64,000 nt of DNA, taken from contig JAHBXN010000009.1 of NCBI GenBank assembly GCA_019636475.1, positions 1-64,000 of the forward strand, in the 5' to 3' direction. A program made the translations under genes and the position numbers. The stretch's first letter is position 1; each line of letters begins with the position of its first letter. Of the stretch, positions 41,994-51,303 are shown piece after piece. The stretch comes from Phycisphaerae bacterium (GTDB lineage Bacteria; Planctomycetota; Phycisphaerae; UBA1845; UTPLA1). Under the pieces are notes generated by a model that was not told the origin of the DNA, ran no database searches, and was given only the letters and a program-made list of their open reading frames with translations.

Positions 41994-44266
41994 AGCCGCT
42001 CAGCCGTATGCATCTGGCGCTGCTCGCCCTCGTCATGATCAACATTCTGCCCGCCGTCGAGGCCGAGGATTCGTGGGGCGTCTTCGCCATCGCCTTCGCA
42101 TCGGCCGTGCTCAGTTGCATCTGGTTTCGATTCAGCCGCAAGGCGCCGGCGCCGAAGCCCGTCATCATCCTTGGCGTCACCGCGGCAACCGTCTATCTCA
42201 TCTACGAAATGTTCTATCAGGACCAGGAGCAGACGGTCCACATCATTGATCTTGCACACTTCATCATCTTCCTCGGTTGCTGCAAATTCTTCGATTTCCA
42301 GAACTATCGCGACGCGGGACTCCTCGCGATGATCTCGTTTCTCCTCATGGTCATCAGTGCCTTCGTCACGGCCAGCCCGCTCTTCGCGATGGCCGCAATC
42401 ATTGACATCACATTCGGACTGTCCTGGCTGCTCCACTTTCACACGCGACGCGAGGCCGATGCGGTCAATCGCCGGCAGGCGCTCGCGCTGAGTCGCGCGC
42501 TGGGCCGGCTTCCTGATCGGCTTCCCGCGGAGACCGCGCCGCAGCATCCGGAGTTGATTGAACAACCTGCGGAGTTTCGCGGCGTGGGTATCAAGCGGGC
42601 CGTTGCACTCTCATCCGCCTTCATCGCACTAAGCGCGGCGTGCCTTTTCATCGTCGTGCCCCGGGGTTGGCGCGGCGGAATCTTCAGCCGCATGCACGGA
42701 CTTGTACCCGCATCCGTAACCGGCTTCAGCGACGCCGTCGAGCTTCACAATAACCTCATCACCGAAGACGAAACCACCGTCATGCGCGCCCGGTTCTTCA
42801 TCGGCAGCGAACCGATCACCGATGTTGACTTTCAACCATATCTCCGCGGACTCACGTTTGATCGGTACTTTCGGGGAAAGTGGCAACGGACGCCGTCGGT
42901 CTATCCGCGCGTCCTGGCCGAGGCCACGCGCGACGCGCCGCTGCCCATCATCGAGTTGCGTCGCGATGCGGATATGTCGAGACTCATCAGGCAGGAAATC
43001 TGGCTCGAATCCCTTGGAAGCGGCGTGCTCTTCGGAATCTACCCGCCTCTGGTCTTCGGATCGGACGACGTCGGCCGAATTCGCGTCGACCGAAAAGACC
43101 TCGTCATCGAGGCGAATTCCAGCTCGCGCAAGGCGGCGTACTACACGATCTGGTCGTCGGACGAGCCGATCTTCCGGCTGCTCAATACGACGCTCCGCCG
43201 GCCGCAATCGCCGCGCGACGGTCAATCCACCATCCCACGCCGTGTCGAGGAGTTGGCCCGGACCTTCGTGCCTTCCGGCGTCGATACCAATGATCCGCAG
43301 ACGCACGAATCGATCGCTCGCGCCATTCGGGACTACCTCAGCGAAAAACCCTTCGAGTACACGCTCGACCGGCGCGACGCCACGCGATCCGCCGAACCGA
43401 TCATCGATTTTCTATTTGAGACCCGCCGCGGCCACTGCGAGTACTTCGCTTCCGCCATGACGCTCATGTGCCAGGCGCTCGGCATGCAGGCCCGGCTTGT
43501 CACCGGCTATCACGGTGGCGAACTCAACGAAGTCGGAGGCTTCTATCAGTTCCGCCGGCGAGACGCCCACGCCTGGGTCGAAGTGTGGCTGCCCGAGCAA
43601 AGCTGGACCGCATTCGATCCGACCCCGCCCTCCACTGACGGCGCCCGGCGGGATCGCACAACGCTTTGGGCGGATATCAATCGGTTCCTTGAGTTTCTGG
43701 AATTCAAATGGTCCACCACCATCGTTTCCTTCGATGAACGAAGTCGCGCCGAACTGGCTGACGGCATCGCCGCGTGGCTCGATGCCCTTCTGCACGGCCA
43801 TGACGGAAACCGCAGCGTCGCTGACCTCTTTGCCGGCCTGCTCTGGGGGCCGGAGTTTCTCGCCGTGTGGCAGCGCACGCTCTACTGGCTGCTTCTTCTG
43901 CTGTGCATCGCACTCATCGTCGTGGCGTTGCGCGTGCTGTGGATCGTCTCGCTCATGCTGCGGGAATATCTGCCGAAGGGAAAGCTGCGCCCGCGAGCAA
44001 TCATCCGCAAGGCGGACGCCCGATTCTACGATCGACTCATTGTCCTGCTTGAGAACAAAGGCCATGTCAAGCCGGCCACCGCGACGCCACGCGAGTTCGC
44101 CGAACGGCTATCGCGATCCAACCATGATCTCGCCATGGTGCCGGAAATCGTCGACTGGTTCTACGAAGTGCAATATGGCGGACACACCCTGGGGCGCTCC
44201 CGGCTCGAGCGCGTTCGTGAATTTCTGAGACGTCTGCGCGAGGATCCGTCGTTCGGCGCCGCCTGA
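41990..44266 (+). CDS. TgpA-type membrane transglutaminase-like protein
   Basis: A 758-residue membrane protein starting inside the DUF58 stop (ATGA overlap) with AAGGAG upstream. About six membrane helices at the N-terminus are followed by a periplasmic transglutaminase core whose triad is visible: Cys in RRGHCEYFASAM, His in RDAHAWVEVW and Asp in FDPTPP. A final membrane helix (LYWLLLLLCIALIVVALRVLWIV-like) and a DUF4129-like tail end the protein. It is predicted to modify or process envelope peptides. Confidence 0.9.
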   Translation: MKPLSRMHLALLALVMINILPAVEAEDSWGVFAIAFASAVLSCIWFRFSRKAPAPKPVIILGVTAATVYLIYEMFYQDQEQTVHIIDLAHFIIFLGCCKFFDFQNYRDAGLLAMISFLLMVISAFVTASPLFAMAAIIDITFGLSWLLHFHTRREADAVNRRQALALSRALGRLPDRLPAETAPQHPELIEQPAEFRGVGIKRAVALSSAFIALSAACLFIVVPRGWRGGIFSRMHGLVPASVTGFSDAVELHNNLITEDETTVMRARFFIGSEPITDVDFQPYLRGLTFDRYFRGKWQRTPSVYPRVLAEATRDAPLPIIELRRDADMSRLIRQEIWLESLGSGVLFGIYPPLVFGSDDVGRIRVDRKDLVIEANSSSRKAAYYTIWSSDEPIFRLLNTTLRRPQSPRDGQSTIPRRVEELARTFVPSGVDTNDPQTHESIARAIRDYLSEKPFEYTLDRRDATRSAEPIIDFLFETRRGHCEYFASAMTLMCQALGMQARLVTGYHGGELNEVGGFYQFRRRDAHAWVEVWLPEQSWTAFDPTPPSTDGARRDRTTLWADINRFLEFLEFKWSTTIVSFDERSRAELADGIAAWLDALLHGHDGNRSVADLFAGLLWGPEFLAVWQRTLYWLLLLLCIALIVVALRVLWIVSLMLREYLPKGKLRPRAIIRKADARFYDRLIVLLENKGHVKPATATPREFAERLSRSNHDLAMVPEIVDWFYEVQYGGHTLGRSRLERVREFLRRLREDPSFGAA

Positions 44267-44400
44267 TTCCTGACTCAATCCGCTGCGCTCTGCCGAGACT
44301 TCCGGCGATCGCCGTTTCACGCTAATCTAAGGTCCACCGCAACGGAATCGGCCAGGCGCAATCGATGACATTCGCCAACCCGATATTGGAGGCCATGCTC

Positions 44401-45228
44401 ATGACACGCATCCAAAAACCCTTCAACGGCCTGCTCATCCTTTCCATGCTCGCCGGATGCTCCAGCCCGCCGCAGAGCACGACCGCGCCGTCAAAGCCGT
44501 CAACGCCGACCGCATCAAATGCCAATGACTCGGCATCTACTCCGGCAGGCAACGATGCGGACAGTCCGGCATCGGCCGAGCTGTTCGGCACGGCCGCCAT
44601 TCGCGGCAAAGTTCACTTCGAGGGCACGCGGCCGGTGCCCAAGCCCCTGCCCATGTCGGGCGACGCAGTCTGTTCACGCGCTGCGGCCGTTCTCGATCCG
44701 AGCAAGATCGTCAATCCTGACGGAACCGTTCCGAACGTTTTCGTGTACATCAAGCAGGGCATATCGCAGCGATATCCCGCCCCGGCCGAGCCGGTTCTGC
44801 TCGACCAGGTCGGGTGTATGTACGTGCCGCACGTTTTCGGGATTCAGGTCGGACAAACCCTCACCATACGCAACAGCGACCCGACCGCGCACAACGTTCA
44901 CAGCCTCGCGACGAAGAACAACAAGTTCAATTTCGCACAGCCCACCGCCGGAATGACCCGCAACGAAAAATTCACCCGAGAAGAAATCATGGTGAAGGTG
45001 AAATGCGACGTTCACGGCTGGATGTCCACATACGCCGGTGTCCTCAATCACCCGTTCTTCGCCGTCACCAGCGATACCGGTGAATTCGAGATCACCCGCC
45101 TGCCCGCCGGACAATACACCGTCGAAATCTGGCACGAAACTTTCCAAAAGCAGCAGTCACAGATCACGCTCAAGGCCGGCGAAACGGCAGATCTGAATTT
45201 CACCTACGGCAAAGTGTCGCAGCCGTAG
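44401..45228 (+). CDS. Cupredoxin-like lipoprotein
   Basis: A 275-residue lipoprotein: lipobox LAGC within LSMLAGCSS, then a long Ser/Thr/Pro/Ala linker and a beta-sandwich. Copper-ligand candidates are His in AHNVHSL and the C-x2-H-x2-M motif in KCDVHGWMST, plus a further FGIQVGQTLTIRNSD strand. The last 60 residues resemble a carboxypeptidase regulatory-type beta domain (GEFEITRLPAGQYTVEIWH). GGAGG eight bases upstream sets the start. Likely an envelope copper protein of electron transfer or methylamine-type systems. Confidence 0.8.
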   Translation: MTRIQKPFNGLLILSMLAGCSSPPQSTTAPSKPSTPTASNANDSASTPAGNDADSPASAELFGTAAIRGKVHFEGTRPVPKPLPMSGDAVCSRAAAVLDPSKIVNPDGTVPNVFVYIKQGISQRYPAPAEPVLLDQVGCMYVPHVFGIQVGQTLTIRNSDPTAHNVHSLATKNNKFNFAQPTAGMTRNEKFTREEIMVKVKCDVHGWMSTYAGVLNHPFFAVTSDTGEFEITRLPAGQYTVEIWHETFQKQQSQITLKAGETADLNFTYGKVSQP

Positions 45229-45361
45229 GCAGACAAGCCGCGCGGCACGATCATCGCCGAACGCGCTGGGCGGTTTGGGCGGACTCCAACGGAAAATCCG
45301 GATTGATCGTGACCGTCCGCGATGTCCGCCGCGCCGTCATTCAGCGGCCAGCTCGCGTTCG

Positions 45362-46228
45362 TCAACTCGCGTCGCCCTGATCACTCGCACGCGGCAGCGT
45401 CACCGTGAAGGTTGTCCCCTCGCCCGGCCTGCTGCGCACATCGATCGTTCCGCCCTGCTCATTGATCAACTGACGGCACACGTGCAGTCCCAGCCCGGAA
45501 CCACGGAGAAACGATTTCGACGCACTGCCCTTGGTCGTGAAGAACGGCTCGAACACGCGCGGCAGATGCTCCGGCGAAATGCCGGTTCCCGTGTCTGACA
45601 CCTCGATCGACACCCGATCCTCATCGATCGAAAAGGCGGTTAGTGTCAACCTACCGGCACGATCCGCCATCGCCTGCCACGCGTTTATCACCAGGTTGAA
45701 CAGCACCTGCTCGATCGCGCCGGCATCGCACTGCACCCGCAGTTCATCCGGCGCATCAATCGTGAGCGCGATCTGATCCTTGGACAGGTCGCGCCCGACC
45801 GTCTCTACGGCCTCGACGAGCAGCGATCGGACCGGCAGCGCCGACGCAGCACAACCGGGTCCGCCGCCCGAATAGCCCAGCATCCGCCGACACAATGCCG
45901 CCAGCTTGGCCGCGTTCTTGTTCGATTTTTCAACGGCGGTACGCAGCAGCCCCACATCATCCTTCGACATGGCATACTTCGTGTATGTGATTATCGGCGT
46001 AAGCAGATTATTGATCTCGTGCGCGAGCACGGCCGTCATCGTGCCGACCGAAGCCATTCGCTGAAGCTGCTGCACTTGTCGCTGAAGGTCACCGAATTGA
46101 CTTTCCAGCGAAGCGAGATGTCGCTCGAACAGTTCGCTGGCGGCGGCCGGTTCCTTGCGCGCGGCCGGCTCGGTCGCGGAGACCGGTGACATCGCCAGAC
46201 CTCGCTCCAACCCATTCTCCATTGCCAT
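45362..46228 (-). CDS. Cytoplasmic sensor histidine kinase
   Basis: A 288-residue kinase without membrane helices. After a coiled coil (ASLESQFGDLQRQVQQLQRM) come the H-box VLAHEINNLLTPI, the N-box LFNLVINAWQAMAD, G1 VSDTGTGI, F-box FEPFFTTKG and G2 GSGLGLHVCRQL. No sensor domain is present, so it is probably a signalling hub that is driven by a partner. No response regulator is adjacent. Confidence 0.88.
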   Translation of the reverse strand: MAMENGLERGLAMSPVSATEPAARKEPAAASELFERHLASLESQFGDLQRQVQQLQRMASVGTMTAVLAHEINNLLTPIITYTKYAMSKDDVGLLRTAVEKSNKNAAKLAALCRRMLGYSGGGPGCAASALPVRSLLVEAVETVGRDLSKDQIALTIDAPDELRVQCDAGAIEQVLFNLVINAWQAMADRAGRLTLTAFSIDEDRVSIEVSDTGTGISPEHLPRVFEPFFTTKGSASKSFLRGSGLGLHVCRQLINEQGGTIDVRSRPGEGTTFTVTLPRASDQGDAS

Positions 46229-46360
46229 GAATCGCCACCCAATTCCGCGTCGCGAGTCGCATCAGGAAGGCGGTCACCGTCGCGGTCAGCGACTTTCGAT
46301 ACGCGCGCGGAACCCTCACTGAAGATATCGGCAAACTCCGGCAAGCCCCGTCAGCGCGCC

Positions 46361-47425
46361 TTAGATGTTCATGATGTGATGCGGATATTTCCGGGCGAAT
46401 TTCTCGACCTGCACCGCATAGCGCTGCGCCGCCTGCCGTATCGAATCATCGTCGTCCCGCTCCGTCCCCGGCTCCACCAGCGGCGGCTTGACGATCAGTT
46501 GGTAATAGAAGTTCTTTCGCGATACCACGAAGCCCTGCAACGTGGTCGCCCCGCACCGAAACGCGATCTGCAAAGGACCCGCCAGCAATTCCCGTTCCGC
46601 TCCGAACATGGTCACGGTGGTCCATTTGGCGTTTTCGCTTCGCTTCCTGTCAGGGTCAATCAGGCTCGCCACCAACGTGTTGTTCTGCAATCGCCGATAG
46701 ACTTGACGCGGAAACGAATTCGCGGGAAAAACCGCCATCGTTGCAACTTCCGGAAATGTCTCGCGATACTTCTGCTGGATGTAGCGACGTACCGCACTTT
46801 CCTTCGGATCGCGCAAGCCCGACACCGTGTAGCCGAGAAGCGACATCATCAGGCCGGCGATGTAATGCGATCCGAAATGACACAACGCCACATACACGCC
46901 CTTGCCCCGAGCCAGACCCTCATCGATCAGGTGGCCGTCAATCAACTTGATGCGATTCATCAGTTTCGCGCGGGGGATTCGATCCATGATGGTGTAGAAC
47001 ATCTTGTCGCAGCGAATCCGCATGAAGTAACGCCGCGCGTGGGCGAGCCGGCGTCCAGGAGTGAGTTCATCACCGAGCAGCTCGGTCAGCTTCCGCACGA
47101 CGCGCCGGCGACGGTTGTAATCAACAAGAAACTCGCACGTGCCGAAGAACCGGCCCAGCATGTACAGACCTGACAAGCCGAACAACCGCGACCAGAGCAC
47201 CAGAAACCCGCGAACCGTCGCAATCCGGAACGCCGTAAACCACGGCACCGGCTTCGCATCCGGATCCAGCGTCGCAGATGGTGCCGCAGACTCGGCACCG
47301 CGCAGTTCCCGCCCCCCGGGGCCGCCCCCCGCATCGCTTGAGGACAGGGTTCCGGCCGCACCCTCGTCCGGCGGGCGTTTATCGCGAGTGGCCTGCTCCA
47401 TTGTTGCCGCCGTTTCCCGACTCAC
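46361..47425 (-). CDS. LpxL/HtrB-like acyltransferase with altered catalytic motif
   Basis: A 354-residue protein of the LpxL/lysophospholipid acyltransferase superfamily, with an N-terminal membrane helix (near residues 66-90) and a core containing GVYVALCHFGSHY. The usual HFGxxE motif reads HFGSHY, so the acidic partner of the catalytic His is missing. It also has NTLVASLIDPDRKRSEN. A disordered N-terminus of about 55 residues precedes it. The start overlaps the EF-G-like stop by ATGA, so the two are co-translated, an odd pairing of envelope enzyme with translation factor. Confidence 0.75.
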   Translation of the reverse strand: MSRETAATMEQATRDKRPPDEGAAGTLSSSDAGGGPGGRELRGAESAAPSATLDPDAKPVPWFTAFRIATVRGFLVLWSRLFGLSGLYMLGRFFGTCEFLVDYNRRRRVVRKLTELLGDELTPGRRLAHARRYFMRIRCDKMFYTIMDRIPRAKLMNRIKLIDGHLIDEGLARGKGVYVALCHFGSHYIAGLMMSLLGYTVSGLRDPKESAVRRYIQQKYRETFPEVATMAVFPANSFPRQVYRRLQNNTLVASLIDPDRKRSENAKWTTVTMFGAERELLAGPLQIAFRCGATTLQGFVVSRKNFYYQLIVKPPLVEPGTERDDDDSIRQAAQRYAVQVEKFARKYPHHIMNI

Positions 47426-49452
47426 TCTTCTTCCGTTTGCTTCGGTTGATACTTCGAGATGACGGCCTGCGCCTCCATCGACGGTACGTTTTCGTAATGC
47501 GAGAACTCCATCGAGTAGCTGCCCTTGCCCCCCGTGATCGAGCTGAGACGAGAGTGGTAATCCGACAGCTTCGCCAGCGGCACCTCCGCAGAAATCAACG
47601 CCAGATCACCGGGCAGCATCTCCTGGCCGGTCGGCCGGCCGCGCCGCTGGGCCAGATCGCCGGTGATATCTCCAACGTTTGACGCCGGGACTGTCACTTC
47701 CACGTTCACGATGGGCTCGAGCAACACCGGCTTCGCCTTGAGGATGGCGTCCTTGAACGCGAGCTTGCCGGCGATCTTGAAGGCCACTTCCTTCGAATCC
47801 ACCGGATGATGCTTGCCGTCGGTGATCGACACCTTAATGTCCTGAAGCGGAAAGCCCGCCAGCGCGCCTTCGGTAAGCAACTCCATCACGCCTTTCTTCA
47901 CCGCGGGCTCGAAGTTGATCGGAATCGTTCCACCGAAGATGTCCCAGTTCCAGCTGAGAGTCGGTTCACTCCCGCGCGACAGCGGCTCGACCGACAGATA
48001 CACCTCGCCAAACTGCCCCGCGCCGCCCGTCTGCTTCTTGTGACGATAATGGCCGTCAGCCTTCGCAGTGATCGTCTCGCGATAGGGAATCTTCGGCGGC
48101 TTGGTCTCGACATCCAGTTTGAATTGCTTGTGCATCTTCGTAAGAATCATTCGAAGATGCTGATCGCCCGTGCCGCTGATGACCATCTCGTGAGTCTGCG
48201 GATCGTGTACCACTTTGAAGCACGGATCGGTGTCCGTGAACCGGCGAACGGCATCGCCGATCTTCGCCTCGTCGCCGCGTGACTTCGCATTGACAGCCAG
48301 CGAATACATCGGCGTCGGCATCTTCGGGAGCGGCACGAGGCCGTCACCCGCATCCGCGTACACGGTCTGGCCCACGTGCAGTTCCAGCTTGGCCACGGCG
48401 AAGATATCACCGGCGATCGCCGCATCGATGTCCTTGTGGTCGCCGCCTTGGAACTTCATGATGTGACCGGGACGATTACCCTTGCGATCTCCGGCGACGA
48501 CCAGTTGCCCGTCCGGCTTCAGCGTGCCGCCCAATGCGCGGACAAACGGATACTTGATATGCGTCTTGTGGTCGATCGCCACCTTGAAAACCTGCCCGAC
48601 AAATGGACCATTCACCGAAATCGGCGTTTCCTTGTCGCCGTTTACAATCACGCGCTGCTTACCTTCCAGCGGCGAAGGACAGCACTCCGCAAGAAACGCC
48701 AGCAATTCCTTTATGCCGACATCCTTCAGTGCATTCGTGAACAGGATCGGCACGATCGTGCCGGCCGCAAGGGCCCGTACGAAATTCGCTCGAACCTCTT
48801 CGACCGAAAGCGTGCCCTCTTCCAGATACTTCGACATCAACGCCTCGTCACACTCCGACACCCGCTCGATGATGTTGGTGTGAGCTTCGGACACGCTCAG
48901 AAAGTCTGTCTCGCCGCCTTCATTGGCCAGACAATCCACCACGGCCTTGCCGCCCCCGGACGGCAGATTCACCGGCGACAGGACATCGCCGAAGCTCTTC
49001 CGCAGCATGTTCACCAGTCCCGGAAGATCCGCATTCTCCGCGTCGATATGGTTCACGACGATCACACGCGCAAGACCGAACTGCTTCGCGTTGTCCCGCA
49101 TGCGGCGCGTGTTAACCTGAATGCCGCCCGCCGCGTTCACAACAACCAGCGCCGTCTCCACCGCCGCCAGCGCCGCCACGGCCGGACCGATGAAGTCCGG
49201 CGCGCCGGGAGTGTCGATGATGTTCAACAAGCGGTTGTTCGCGTTGACATGAATCACGTGCGAATCAATCGAATGCCCGGACTCCTTCTCTTCTTCGTCG
49301 AGGTCAAGATAGCTCGACTTCGCCGACACGCTGCCAAGCCGGTTTGTCACTCCCGTCGAGTGCAGAAATGCCTCGCACAACGAGGTCTTGCCCGCGCCAC
49401 CGTGACCGACGACAGCGATGTTACGGATGTCCTGCGTGGTATAACTGGGCAT
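47422..49452 (-). CDS. Second EF-G-like GTPase (spdEFG2-like)
   Basis: A 676-residue EF-G paralogue with AGGAGG six bases before the start. G1 is VVGHGGAGKTS, G3 DTPGAPDFIGP, and G4 is NHID where canonical EF-G has NKxD. The later domains are complete (KQTGGAGQFGEVYLSVEPL; FGGTIPINFEPAVKKG; GKGSYSMEFSHYENVP). It corresponds to the second member of the EF-G1/EF-G2 pair known from spirochaetes and planctomycetes, where one factor translocates and the other recycles ribosomes; the division here is inferred. fusA is 8 kb away. Confidence 0.9.
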   Translation of the reverse strand: MPSYTTQDIRNIAVVGHGGAGKTSLCEAFLHSTGVTNRLGSVSAKSSYLDLDEEEKESGHSIDSHVIHVNANNRLLNIIDTPGAPDFIGPAVAALAAVETALVVVNAAGGIQVNTRRMRDNAKQFGLARVIVVNHIDAENADLPGLVNMLRKSFGDVLSPVNLPSGGGKAVVDCLANEGGETDFLSVSEAHTNIIERVSECDEALMSKYLEEGTLSVEEVRANFVRALAAGTIVPILFTNALKDVGIKELLAFLAECCPSPLEGKQRVIVNGDKETPISVNGPFVGQVFKVAIDHKTHIKYPFVRALGGTLKPDGQLVVAGDRKGNRPGHIMKFQGGDHKDIDAAIAGDIFAVAKLELHVGQTVYADAGDGLVPLPKMPTPMYSLAVNAKSRGDEAKIGDAVRRFTDTDPCFKVVHDPQTHEMVISGTGDQHLRMILTKMHKQFKLDVETKPPKIPYRETITAKADGHYRHKKQTGGAGQFGEVYLSVEPLSRGSEPTLSWNWDIFGGTIPINFEPAVKKGVMELLTEGALAGFPLQDIKVSITDGKHHPVDSKEVAFKIAGKLAFKDAILKAKPVLLEPIVNVEVTVPASNVGDITGDLAQRRGRPTGQEMLPGDLALISAEVPLAKLSDYHSRLSSITGGKGSYSMEFSHYENVPSMEAQAVISKYQPKQTEEE

Positions 49453-49652
49453 GCACGCCTCCTGTAGAGAAGGATGGACCACACGGACGGAGGCTCACGC
49501 TCGAACAGCGAAACCCCTCTTCAACAACGGCGGGTCCGTGTCGACTGCAAGATCAGGTATGCTAACGATCGATGAAGTTCGGGACAAGAAGTAGGACAGG
49601 TCGAATCCGACACGACGGCCCAGGCACCACAGCCGGAACGTCCATACAAATG

Positions 49653-49683
49653 AAAACCCCGGCCGCAAAGGGACCGGGGCCTT
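49653..49683 (-). terminator. Intrinsic terminator after the VOC gene
   Basis: On the minus strand CCCCGG (49679-49674) pairs with CCGGGG (49662-49657), followed by TTTTC. It lies about 90 bases after the stop at 49776. Two smaller GC hairpins (49740-49778) lie between. The remainder of the 323-base gap holds the EF-G-like leader. Confidence 0.65.
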
Positions 49684-49775
49684 CAGTGTGGAGTGGAATC
49701 AACCTGACTCAATCGCCGCCCGGACCAGCGACGAAAGATCCCGCCGCCGCTTGAGGCGGGAAAGCCCTCCGGGCG

Positions 49776-50267
49776 TCAGCTGCACGAACCGCCGCCCTGG
49801 GAAAACATCTCCTTCATCCGCCGCGCGCACTCCTCAGGCGGCACATCCTCGACATGCGTGGCAATCGACCAGACATGCCCCTCCGGGTCCTTCACCTGCG
49901 AATAGCGATCGCCCCAGAACATGTTCGTCGGCGGCATCACCACCGTCGCACCCGCCTGAACCGCCCGGTTGAATGCCGCGTCCACATCCGGAGAATAGAT
50001 CATGATCGCAGCCGTCGTACCCTTCAACGTCGTGGGAGACTGTGTCTGCGCCCCCGGCCATTCGCCCGCGAACATCACGACAGAATTGCCGATCCGAACT
50101 TCTCCATGCATCACGCTCTGCCCGTCAGGACCGGGCATCACCATGATCTCCTCCGCGCCGAACGCTTTCTTGAAAAACTCAAGTGCCGATCGCCCGTTCT
50201 TCACGACAATATGCGGCGTCACCGACTGGTACCCATCCGGAATCGCCTTCACACCACTGGACATCAT
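49776..50267 (-). CDS. VOC/PhnB-like glyoxalase-fold protein
   Basis: A 163-residue VOC-superfamily protein with one beta-alpha-beta repeat pair: GYQSVTPHIVVKNGRSALEFFKKAFGAEE at the N-terminus, MHGEVRIGNSVVMFAG, and the second repeat ending WGDRYSQVKDPEGHVWSIATH. Often of unknown substrate (PhnB-like). A short Ser/Cys tail SQGGGSCS ends it. It sits among DUF1579 and SRPBCC genes, families that commonly cluster together. Confidence 0.85.
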   Translation of the reverse strand: MMSSGVKAIPDGYQSVTPHIVVKNGRSALEFFKKAFGAEEIMVMPGPDGQSVMHGEVRIGNSVVMFAGEWPGAQTQSPTTLKGTTAAIMIYSPDVDAAFNRAVQAGATVVMPPTNMFWGDRYSQVKDPEGHVWSIATHVEDVPPEECARRMKEMFSQGGGSCS

Positions 50268-50334
50268 TGACTCTCCTGTTCAAAAAAACTCACTTACGAA
50301 ATGCTCGCCTTGAAACCTGTGCCTTTGATCCGGC

Positions 50335-50997
50335 TCACTTCCGATCGTAAACCACCTCGACAACCTTGTAGTCGTCGCCGGCGTGCAGATCGTAAATCGA
50401 GAACACGATCTGATCATTACTCACGAACTTCAGCACATACTTCACATACCGGCCGAAGACCTTCATGAACGGCTCATCCATCTCGCCATAGAACGTGATC
50501 GACTTGCCATCACGACTCGCGCTGCCTCGCATGTTGAGCAGCGCGGTGCCCGGACTGCTCGCCCAGGTTCCGACATACAGATTTCGGTCGTTGTCATAGC
50601 CGGTCAGCCCGATCCCTTCATGCGGAATCTCCGAAAACTCGCCTTTCTCGTTCGGCATCTTCATCACACCCTTGAATTCCTGCATCAGATACCGGCCGCC
50701 AAGCACCATCTTCATCTCGGCTGTCCCACCCGTGACCATGGGAGGGCCGCCCGCCTCCCCCATCATCCACATCTTCGTCGTCGTCTTCCATGTTCCGACG
50801 GACCGCTCCAGCAGCTTGTGATGCTCGCTCGGCGACATGTTCTTCATGCACTCCTGCATGTGGGCGAGCATGTCCGGCGTCATCTGCGGCATGCCGCCGG
50901 CCGGCACCGGCTTATCGTCGCCTGAAAATGCGCTGGCCGACACATATGCAAAAAGCCCCAGACCCAGACACATTCCTGCAAATACTCGAAACTTCAT
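50335..50997 (-). CDS. Secreted DUF1579 protein
   Basis: A 220-residue protein. Signal peptide VFAGMCLGLGLFAYVSASAFS, then the DUF1579 domain with SVGTWKTTTKMWM, GGRYLMQEFKGVM, GIGLTGYDNDRNLYVGTWASS and YKVVEVVYDR. Start at ATG 50997 (signal peptide follows); upstream frame is unrelated. Function of the family is unknown. Precedes the VOC gene on the same strand. Confidence 0.85.
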   Translation of the reverse strand: MKFRVFAGMCLGLGLFAYVSASAFSGDDKPVPAGGMPQMTPDMLAHMQECMKNMSPSEHHKLLERSVGTWKTTTKMWMMGEAGGPPMVTGGTAEMKMVLGGRYLMQEFKGVMKMPNEKGEFSEIPHEGIGLTGYDNDRNLYVGTWASSPGTALLNMRGSASRDGKSITFYGEMDEPFMKVFGRYVKYVLKFVSNDQIVFSIYDLHAGDDYKVVEVVYDRK

Positions 50998-51303
50998 CGC
51001 GCACCTGTTCCTTCCTGAAAAATCCATCACACCAGACGATCGCGGGAAAGCCGGGCAACAAACCCGCACACGCCCGCTGCGTCGATATCCGTGTTCCGTG
51101 CGTATTTCCTGCGAACCTTCGTCGATCCGGCTCAAACCGAAACCGTACTTTAACCAAACTTCAAGCGGAGAACAAGCGGTCAAAACAAAAATTTCCCGCC
51201 GGAGGAAATGGGCCACCTTCCAAGTCTCGCAACGCGCCCCATTTCCGCTCGCCCGATTCTGCCCGCCTTCCGGCAGGTCACCCCGTTGTCCCCAGCATCG
51301 AAA
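50998..51303. other. 306-base gap upstream of the DUF1579 gene
   Basis: Separates the SRPBCC gene from the DUF1579 gene, same strand. AT-richer patches occur near 51150-51190, but no convincing promoter pair or structured RNA was found. Confidence 0.4.

Noticed and set aside
48376-49467. 363-codon frame antisense to the EF-G-like gene
   Set aside because: The EF-G reading has complete GTPase motifs and a strong ribosome site.
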